From positions 1 to 37,457 of the forward strand of contig DATBHW010000071.1 of the NCBI GenBank assembly GCA_036557285.1: a stretch of DNA of 37,457 bases, read 5' to 3'. A program made the position numbers and the translations under genes. Origin of the DNA: Ktedonobacterales bacterium (GTDB lineage: Bacteria > Chloroflexota > Ktedonobacteria > Ktedonobacterales > DATBGS01). Under the pieces are notes generated by a model. The model had not been told where the DNA came from, searched no databases, and was given only the letters and a program-made list of their open reading frames with translations. Positions 25,045 to 30,888 of this stretch are shown one piece after another. Numbering within the stretch: the stretch's first letter is position 1; each line of letters begins with the position of its first letter.

Positions 25045-25582
25045 GCTTGCGCCTCCGCTCCACGGCAATCTTCAACGCATCCGCGAAGCGATTCAGATCA
25101 TTCATCAGCCCGATCACCGCCGCCAGTTCAAGAATCTCACCATCATCAAAAGACGCTTGCAGCGCCCCCCACACATCCTCTGTCACCTCGCGCGCGTCCG
25201 TCGTCATCAACTCACAAAACCGCAGCGCCGCCAGTTCCCGCGTCGAAAACTCGTGAGCGTGCTGGTCCAGATGATACATCGCCTCCAGCAGCGCCTCGCT
25301 CACCCCCAGCCGCCCTGCCAGGGCGGTATGCGATGCCAGTCAGTAGCCACAGTCGTTAATCTGCGAAACCCGCACCGCCAGCATCTCCTTCAGGCGCGGC
25401 TCCACGCTGCCCGTCTCAAAAACCGCCGCCACATGCGCCGCCAGCGTCTTCATCAGCGCCGGGCGACGCGCCATCGTCGCCAGCAGCGTCGTCATCTCGC
25501 TGCGCCGCTCCTGCATCTCCGCCAGCGCCGCCAGCGCCGCCGCGTCCATCTCCTCTGGCGGCAGCGGCTCAATGCGCGCCAT
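25037..25582 (-). CDS. AhpD/carboxymuconolactone decarboxylase-like protein with in-frame TGA (probable selenoprotein)
   Basis: Read through one TGA (25342-25340), the frame gives 181 residues, the usual length for this family. It starts MARIEPLPPEEMDAAALAAL at an ATG with AAGGAG eight bases upstream. The redox motif NDCGY-x-LASHTALA is complete except that the TGA replaces the second Cys of CxxC, the reactive one in AhpD; the following His is kept. Coding is clean on both sides and the stop overlaps the next gene. A hairpin at 25310-25326 suits a bacterial SECIS. I infer selenocysteine insertion and a thiol/selenol peroxidase-type role. The alternative is a nonsense mutation: Cys TGT/TGC to TGA needs one change. 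Confidence 0.7.
25310..25326 (-). promoter_or_regulatory. SECIS-like hairpin downstream of the in-frame TGA
   Basis: On the minus strand CCGCCCT-GGC-AGGGCGG forms a perfect 7-bp stem with a 3-base loop starting GG. It begins 14 bases after the TGA at 25342-25340, and the loop lies at +21 to +23. Bacterial SECIS elements lie inside the coding region shortly after UGA with a G among the first loop bases, so position and loop fit. Confidence 0.5.
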
Positions 25583-25640
25583 CAGTCGCTCCTTCTCTAT
25601 CCGCCGCTGCCCCACGTCTTCAGCCAGCGCCAAAGCTCAA

Positions 25641-25688
25641 CCGGCCTCCTGGCGAGCGCGGCACGCGCTTCGTAACCAGGAGGCCGGA
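25641..25688 (-). terminator. Terminator-like hairpin upstream of the CMD operon
   Basis: CCGGCCTCCTGG and CCAGGAGGCCGG form a perfect 12-bp stem, with a smaller GAGCGCG/CGCGCTT stem inside. On the minus strand it follows the stop of the 25740-26465 gene and would end that transcript. Confidence 0.6.
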
Positions 25689-25739
25689 AAAGTCTGGAGC
25701 AGGGGCTGGCGATTGCCATCGTCTCGGCGGCCCCGCTGC

Positions 25740-26465
25740 CTAGCTCCGTCGTGTCTTGCGGCGCTCGGCGCGAATCCGCGCCTTCACCCGCGCGTAAGCA
25801 TCATCGTCTGGCCCCTCAACCGGCCCATGCGCTGCCTTTGTCGTCGGCGCTGCTTTGGCCCTGGGATCAGCCGCTGCCGCTCGCGGGCGTGGCTGGCCCA
25901 GCGTGCGCGGCAGCACCTTGAACTTATAGAGCGCGTACAGAATCAGAATCAGCACGATCATCCAGGCCAGCAGATAGGGTGTCACCCCGCCCAGAAGCGG
26001 AAGCGTAACGATAGCCTGCGTTCTATACGATTCTGGCAGCGCCTGGAAGATGAAACTCAGCGCAAACTGCGCTGCAAGCGCCAGGATCATATAGAGCGAC
26101 ATCCCAAAGAAGAACCGTCCCATCGAAGGGTTTGCCGGACGCTGCGGCTTATTGGCGCTGGTTGCCGCCCCGCTTGCCGAGGCTGGAGCCTCCGCAGTAT
26201 CCTTGCGGCCCAGCGAGCGGAAAAAGCCGAAGCGTGGTTTTACCGCCGCCCCTTCGGGGAGAACTGCTTGCGGAAACCGGGTTTCCGCATTCTCGCCAGC
26301 TTTGCTGGCTCGCGCAGTTCTCTCCGGCGCGCTGGTCGTCGCCTCTTGAATTGCTCGATCCAGTGGCGCGGACTTCGTAGTCGTTTTCTTACCTGTCGCT
26401 GGCGCGCCACTCCCCGTCTTCGGTTTCGGGCGCCTGGCCGCGACCTCTTTGGTGCTTTCGGCCAT
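25740..26465 (-). CDS. Two-helix membrane protein with disordered N-terminus
   Basis: The 241-residue protein has a long Lys/Ala/Thr-rich N-terminal region (about 1-115), two hydrophobic segments (MSLYMILALAAQFALSFIFQ and LLAWMIVLILILYALYKF), and a basic C-terminal tail ending in RAERRKTRRS. AGGA lies five bases before the ATG. No enzyme or transport motif is seen. A palindromic repeat element is embedded in the frame at residues 48-69. Function unknown. Confidence 0.8.
   Translation of the reverse strand: MAESTKEVAARRPKPKTGSGAPATGKKTTTKSAPLDRAIQEATTSAPERTARASKAGENAETRFPQAVLPEGAAVKPRFGFFRSLGRKDTAEAPASASGAATSANKPQRPANPSMGRFFFGMSLYMILALAAQFALSFIFQALPESYRTQAIVTLPLLGGVTPYLLAWMIVLILILYALYKFKVLPRTLGQPRPRAAAADPRAKAAPTTKAAHGPVEGPDDDAYARVKARIRAERRKTRRS
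26259..26322. repeat. Multi-stem palindrome inside a coding region
   Basis: The outer arms GAGAACTGC/GCAGTTCTC enclose GCGGAAACC/GGTTTCCGC and GCCAGC/GCTGGC, all perfect. The element is read in frame as part of the disordered N-terminal region of the 25740-26465 protein. Confidence 0.6.
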
Positions 26466-26572
26466 CGTATCCTCACAGTCGTTACATAGCTGAGCGATAA
26501 TACCATCCCGCGATGCGGTTAACTACAGTATACACGCTTTGCCTCTGGCGCGCCAGCAGACAACCCGCTGCG

Positions 26573-26751
26573 AGTTCCACCAACTATTGGGGGGTGCCAC
26601 TGGTAGCGCCGCCATCCTGGCGGCTCAACGCTTGCCTGCCTGTATGTGGCGCTGGAGGGCAGACGTTGGCGCTGGCACAGCGGTGGCCGCCTGGAAGGCG
26701 GCGCTACAAGTACCATGCCTCGCTTGCCAACACCTCATTTTTGCTAGAACC
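26573..26751. repeat. Near full-length family A element
   Basis: The ends AGTTCCACCA and GCTAGAACC match those of the copy at 16154-16331. The core pair is CTGGTAGCGCCGCC and GGCGGCGCTACAAG. It occupies most of the gap between 26466 and 26823. After it, TATAAT (26771-26776) may be a -10 box for the next gene, although no good -35 is visible. Confidence 0.75.
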
Positions 26752-26823
26752 ACCCGCCGTTTCAGAGCGATATAATTGATGCAGGGAAGGCAGAACAGCA
26801 GCACAGCGCCAGGGAGGTAAAGC

Positions 26824-27489
26824 GTGGAACCAACCAGCAAACCCAAAGTCAAAATATGTTGTATCGGCAGCGTGGCCGAAGCGCGGCTGGCAATCCGTTA
26901 TGGCGCGTCGGCGGTGGGCCTGGTCTCGGAAATGCCCAGCGGCCCTGGCGTCATCGCAGAAGAGGATATTGCCCGCATCGCAGGCGCCGTTCCGCCGCCG
27001 ATCCTCTCCGTGCTGCTCACCAGCAAACAGGACACCGCCTCGATCATCGCGCAGCAGCGGCGCTGCGGCGTCAGCGCCATTCAGATCGTTGATCGCCTCA
27101 TCACCGGCAACCATCGTGACCTGCGCTCGGCCCTGCCAGGCATCCGGCTCATCCAGGTCATCCACGTATGCGGCGAAGAATCGTTCGAGGAAGCCCTGGC
27201 CGTTGCGCCGCAGGTTGACGCCCTCTTACTCGATTCGGGCAATCAATCGCTGGCGATCAAAGAGCTTGGCGGCACAGGCCGTGTCCACGACTGGCGAATC
27301 AGCCGCGCCATTCGAGAAGCGGTAGATGTTCCCGTCTTTCTGGCTGGCGGGCTAAACGCCGAAAACATCAGCGATGCCGTCAACCTGGTTAGCCCCTTCG
27401 CCATTGACCTGTGCAGCGGGGTACGCACCAACGGCGCGCTCGACGAAACAAAGCTGGCGAGGCTCTTCGCGCGCCTCGCCCAGCCGTGA
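26824..27489 (+). CDS. Phosphoribosylanthranilate isomerase-like protein (TrpF paralog)
   Basis: The 221-residue TIM-barrel protein starts at GTG with GGGAGGT upstream. It has VKICCIGS where TrpF has KICGIT, followed by EARLAIRYGASAVGLVSEMP and a C-terminal DLCSGVRTNGALDE, matching TrpF's 'D.SSGVE...G.KD' phosphate-binding loop. The catalytic Cys (KIC) and Asp (second strand region, LLLDSGNQ) are kept. The SEMPSGPGVI segment is typical of TrpF paralogs found outside trp operons. No other trp genes are nearby, so a role in tryptophan synthesis is uncertain. Confidence 0.85.
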   Translation: MEPTSKPKVKICCIGSVAEARLAIRYGASAVGLVSEMPSGPGVIAEEDIARIAGAVPPPILSVLLTSKQDTASIIAQQRRCGVSAIQIVDRLITGNHRDLRSALPGIRLIQVIHVCGEESFEEALAVAPQVDALLLDSGNQSLAIKELGGTGRVHDWRISRAIREAVDVPVFLAGGLNAENISDAVNLVSPFAIDLCSGVRTNGALDETKLARLFARLAQP

Positions 27490-27500
27490 AGAAGAAGCAC

Positions 27501-28349
27501 CTAATTGTCTTGGGCCAGTGTTACGCCGCAGCGAAAGCAATACTGGAAATAGGCCGGGCTGCGCGCCCCACAACGCGCACAGGTCAGCGCCTCCTCGCCC
27601 TCAGATACCGGCGACGCCTCCCCCTCCAGCAAGGCTGGCGGAGTCTCCTCATGCCTGGCCCTGACCAACTCGATAGTCTTCTCTCGCACCACCTCCAGGT
27701 CCACCCCCAGCCTTTTCAACACCTGCACGCCAATGCCCTCGCCCTCGTCAAGCAGCCCCAGCAGCAGATGCTCTGTGCCAATGAATTGATGGTTCAGACG
27801 CGACGCCTCCTCAACCGCCTGCCAGAGAACCTTATTGACGCGCTGGGTCATACCACGCCATTTTTCTGACGGACGTTCGCCGCGCTTGATAAGAACTTCA
27901 ACCTCGCTGCGTACCGCGCCCAGTTGAATGCCCAGGCTTTCCAACACCTGCGCCCCAACGCCCCCCCCTTCGCGTACCAGCCCCAGCAGCAGATGCTCTG
28001 TCCCCATGTAATGGTGGTTGAGACGTTGGGCCTCTTCCTGAGCCAGTTGCAGCACATTGAACGCCCGCCTGGTGAATCGTCGCTCGAAGTCAGCATCAAT
28101 GGGCAGCTTGCCGCCAGCAAAGAACTTGCGCACAAGCTGCGCCAGCGCATCCACCGGATCGCCGCGCCCTTCTCCCTCGCCAGCCACGCGCTGCCCCTTC
28201 AGATACGCCTCCAGTTCTTCCTTCATAAAACGATATTCGCCCCCAATGCGGTACGCCGGCAGTTCCCCGCGATTCACCAGCCGCCTGATCGTCACAACAT
28301 CCACCCGCAGGTAAGCTGCAACCTCATCCGAAGTCAATAACGGTTCCAC
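27501..28349 (-). CDS. MerR/excisionase-type HTH with two ClpN repeats and a zinc ribbon
   Basis: The 282-residue protein starts at GTG with AAGGAAG upstream; the longer frame to 28397 lacks a ribosome site. Residues 1-54 form an excisionase-type HTH (LLTSDEVAAYLRVDVVTIRR, PAYRIGGEYRF). Two Clp N-terminal repeats follow (about 85-150 and 160-235), each with LNH..(M/I)GTEHLLLGL(V/L). A C-terminal zinc ribbon (CARCGARSPAYFQYCFRCG) ends it. ClpN repeats normally bind substrates or adaptors of ClpA/C ATPases; here no AAA domain is present. A DNA-binding regulator linked to the Clp system is my inference. It is convergent with the TrpF paralog (11-base gap) and divergent from the VOC gene. Confidence 0.9.
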   Translation of the reverse strand: MEPLLTSDEVAAYLRVDVVTIRRLVNRGELPAYRIGGEYRFMKEELEAYLKGQRVAGEGEGRGDPVDALAQLVRKFFAGGKLPIDADFERRFTRRAFNVLQLAQEEAQRLNHHYMGTEHLLLGLVREGGGVGAQVLESLGIQLGAVRSEVEVLIKRGERPSEKWRGMTQRVNKVLWQAVEEASRLNHQFIGTEHLLLGLLDEGEGIGVQVLKRLGVDLEVVREKTIELVRARHEETPPALLEGEASPVSEGEEALTCARCGARSPAYFQYCFRCGVTLAQDN

Positions 28350-28397
28350 TGCTCGCTTCCTTTCTCTAACAAAGATGATTGAACAGCATTTAAGCAT

Positions 28398-28486
28398 ACT
28401 ATACGTTACTTTACATGATAAATCAAGCCTTTATCATACAATAGCGATAGATAGGCTTGATGAGTAAGCCATTGCTTCTGTATAAT
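28398..28486. promoter_or_regulatory. Divergent promoters with a shared inverted repeat
   Basis: The leftward promoter is TTGATT-17-TATAGT (28426 to 28398). The rightward promoter is TTGATG-18-TATAAT (28457-28486). The 9-bp arms ATCAAGCCT (28422-28430) and AGGCTTGAT (28453-28461) are perfect complements, 31 bases centre to centre, and overlap both -35 boxes. A regulator binding here would act on both genes; the HTH-ClpN protein is the obvious candidate, by inference. Confidence 0.65.
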
Positions 28487-28517
28487 AAGAAGAACCTTTC
28501 GCCAAGGAGACATGCGT

Positions 28518-28901
28518 ATGATTGACGCGGTTGCTACGATTTGCGTCTTCGTCACCGACCAGGACAAAGCCAAAGCGTTTTATCTGGAGAAGCTGGGCTT
28601 TGAGCTGCGGCAAGATCAGCCGATGGGGCCAGATTCGCGCTGGGTGGCCGTCGCCCCGCCAGGAGCGCGCACCGAAGTCATTCTGTACAAGCTCGACGAA
28701 AATTGGGAGCATTATCGTCAGGTCATGGGGAAGTCGCAGGCGCTCACCTTCAATGTCACCGACATGGCGGCGCTGCACGCGGACCTCAAAGCCAGGGGCG
28801 TGCGCATCACCCAGGAACCCGATGTGCAGCCCTGGGGTACGTTCATGATGATCCTCGATCAGGATGACAACGCGCTACTGCTGGTCGAACAGCCCAAATA
28901 G
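28518..28901 (+). CDS. VOC-family (glyoxalase/bleomycin-resistance-like) protein
   Basis: The 127-residue single-domain protein has two beta-alpha-beta-beta-beta modules. It starts MIDAVATICVFVTDQDKAKA, with FYLEKLGFEL and later ALTFNVTDMAALHADLKARG and GTFMMILDQDDNALLLVE. VOC proteins bind metals or small ligands; the substrate cannot be assigned. ATG 28518 has AAGGAG eight bases upstream; the ATG six bases earlier is too close to it. It has its own divergent promoter with the HTH-ClpN gene. Confidence 0.9.
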   Translation: MIDAVATICVFVTDQDKAKAFYLEKLGFELRQDQPMGPDSRWVAVAPPGARTEVILYKLDENWEHYRQVMGKSQALTFNVTDMAALHADLKARGVRITQEPDVQPWGTFMMILDQDDNALLLVEQPK

Positions 28902-28908
28902 CCTGTGC

Positions 28909-28934
28909 GCGAGGGGGCGATGCTGCCCCCTCGC
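28909..28934. terminator. Bidirectional terminator hairpin
   Basis: GCGAGGGGGC and GCCCCCTCGC form a perfect 10-bp stem with a 6-base loop between two convergent genes. On the plus strand it is followed by TGTTGTGT. Confidence 0.75.
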
Positions 28935-28953
28935 TGTTGTGTCCGGTAAATCG

Positions 28954-30567
28954 CTAGTCGCTGGCGGATTGCGTCGTCTTTCCGGCTCCAGCAGCCGCAG
29001 TGGCGCGCGCTTTGATGAGATCGGCGGCTTTTTCGGCGATCATAATTGATGGCGCGTTGGTATGGCCGCTGATGATCGTCGGCATCACCGAAGCGTCCAC
29101 CACGCGCAGCCCTTCCACGCCGCGCACGCGCAGTTCGGGGTCAACGACGGCCTGCGGGTCTTCGCCCATCTTGCAGGTGCCAACCGGATGATAGAGCGTC
29201 TCGGCGCGCGTGCGCAGGAACTCGGTCAGGTCCGCGTCGCTTTGCACGTCCGCGCCCGGCATAAACTCGTCGCCCCGATAGTCGTCCAGTGCTTTGGACT
29301 GGGCGATCTTGCGCGCCCAGCGCAAGCCCTCAATCATCACCTTGACATCGTTTTCGCTGGCAAGATAGTTGGGCTGAATGGCGGGCGGGTCCGTCGGGTT
29401 GGTGGACCGCAGCATCAGGCTGCCCGTGCTTTCGGGATGCAGTAAGACGACGCCAATCGTGAAGCCATGCCCCGGCGGATTGGCGAAGCCATGCTCCAGA
29501 AAGAAGGAAGGGGCGAAGATCAGTTCAATATCGGGGGCCAGCAGATCGGGTTTGGTTTTGAGGAAAGCAACGCCCTCAGCCACGTTGGAGGTCAGCGGCC
29601 CTTTCTTAAAGAGCAGATAATTGATAATATTGCCCGGCTTCTCTGCGCTGGCAAGCGTGATTGGCTGCTTCGAGTGATAGAGGATGCCGCTGGCGAGATG
29701 ATCTTGCAGATTTTGGCCGACGCCAGGCAGATCAGCAACCACTTCAATGCCCAGCGTCTTCAGGCGCGCGGCGGGTCCGATGCCCGACAGCAGCAGCAGT
29801 TGTGGCGAGTTGATCGCGCCGCCCGACAGAATCACCTCTCGATTCGCGCGCGCCTCCACCAGCGAGCCGCCGCGCAAATAGCTGACGCCGACAGCACGCT
29901 TGCCATCCATCAGCACCCTTGCGGCGTGCGCTTCGGTCTGTACAGTCAGGTTGGGGCGTTTCATGGCAGCCCGCAGATAGGCCACCGCTGTGCTGTGGCG
30001 CGCCCCGCCCTTCTGTGTCACCAGCGTGACACCCACGCCCTCCTGGGTTCTGCCGTTGAAATCGTCGGTACGCGGCAAGCCAGCAGCGACAGCAGCCTCC
30101 AGGCAAGCCCTGGTGATCGGGTTGACGAAGCGCAGTTCGGCCACGTTCAGCGGGCCAGCGCCGCCTACGTAGTCTGTTCCGCCGCGCTCATAATGCTCGG
30201 CTTTCTTGAAATAGGGCAAGACATCAGCAAAGGCCCAGCCCGGATTCCCTGATTCGCCCCACTCGTCATAATCGTGGCGATTTCCGCGAATGTACATCAT
30301 GGCGTTCATGGAGCTTGACCCACCCAGCATCTTGCCGCGCGGCCAGTACATCTTGCGGTCCTTCATATGGGGCTGCGGTTCCGTTTCGTAGTTCCAATCG
30401 AGGGGTGTCTTGAAGAGCTTGGAGAACGCGGCGGGGATGTGTACTTCTTTCTTCTTATCTGGCCCACCAGCTTCAAGCAAGAGAACGGAAACGTTGGGGT
30501 CTTCGGTCAGTCGGCTGGCTAAGACACAGCCCGCAGACCCGGCGCCGACAATCACATAGTCGTACAT
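28954..30567 (-). CDS. GMC-family oxidoreductase (choline dehydrogenase-like)
   Basis: The 537-residue FAD enzyme starts MYDYVIVGAGSAGCVLASRL, the FAD-binding fold. GMC signatures follow: YWPRGKMLGGSSSMNAMMYI near residue 85 and later GAINSPQLLLLSGIGPA. The catalytic pair is in YHPVGTCKMG and SGHTNAPSIMIAEKAADLI. It should oxidise an alcohol; choline, an aryl or aliphatic alcohol are all possible. AGGAGGG sits four bases before the ATG; the frame to 30606 is an upstream extension. It is convergent with the VOC gene. Confidence 0.95.
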   Translation of the reverse strand: MYDYVIVGAGSAGCVLASRLTEDPNVSVLLLEAGGPDKKKEVHIPAAFSKLFKTPLDWNYETEPQPHMKDRKMYWPRGKMLGGSSSMNAMMYIRGNRHDYDEWGESGNPGWAFADVLPYFKKAEHYERGGTDYVGGAGPLNVAELRFVNPITRACLEAAVAAGLPRTDDFNGRTQEGVGVTLVTQKGGARHSTAVAYLRAAMKRPNLTVQTEAHAARVLMDGKRAVGVSYLRGGSLVEARANREVILSGGAINSPQLLLLSGIGPAARLKTLGIEVVADLPGVGQNLQDHLASGILYHSKQPITLASAEKPGNIINYLLFKKGPLTSNVAEGVAFLKTKPDLLAPDIELIFAPSFFLEHGFANPPGHGFTIGVVLLHPESTGSLMLRSTNPTDPPAIQPNYLASENDVKVMIEGLRWARKIAQSKALDDYRGDEFMPGADVQSDADLTEFLRTRAETLYHPVGTCKMGEDPQAVVDPELRVRGVEGLRVVDASVMPTIISGHTNAPSIMIAEKAADLIKARATAAAGAGKTTQSASD

Positions 30568-30795
30568 GATCCCTCCTGATGATGGGGACAAACTGACATG
30601 CAACAAGCAGCTTTGCGCCCAGACGCGGCAAGATGGCGCTTTTCTCTAAGAGAGATTACCACAGCAGGCGACAGATGGGAATCAGCAAGATCACCCATGT
30701 TCCAGGGCGCACACATGAGAAGTCAGGGGCAGGCTCGCGCCCGGCTTCGCATTTCTGGCGTTTGCCGATGTATACTTGAGATGTAATAGCCGCCA

Positions 30796-30836
30796 GGAAG
30801 GGACGCTCCCCGCAGGGGGAGGCAAGCGGCCCTTCC
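30796..30836 (+). repeat. Nested palindrome in the leader of the S9 peptidase gene
   Basis: GGAAGGG and CCCTTCC enclose CTCCCC/GGGGAG. A TATACT (-10 like) lies just upstream near 30772, so the hairpin would be in the mRNA leader. The rest of 30607-30888 shows no gene. Confidence 0.35.
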
Positions 30837-30888
30837 CGAAGGGGGCGGTGCCTACATACAACCATGATTCATATGAGGTAATACCAAT

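Noticed and set aside
25340-25633. Two separate CMD half-genes (pseudogene)
   Set aside because: Only one stop interrupts the frame and it is precisely TGA at the redox Cys with a hairpin downstream; no other damage. The pseudogene reading remains the main alternative.
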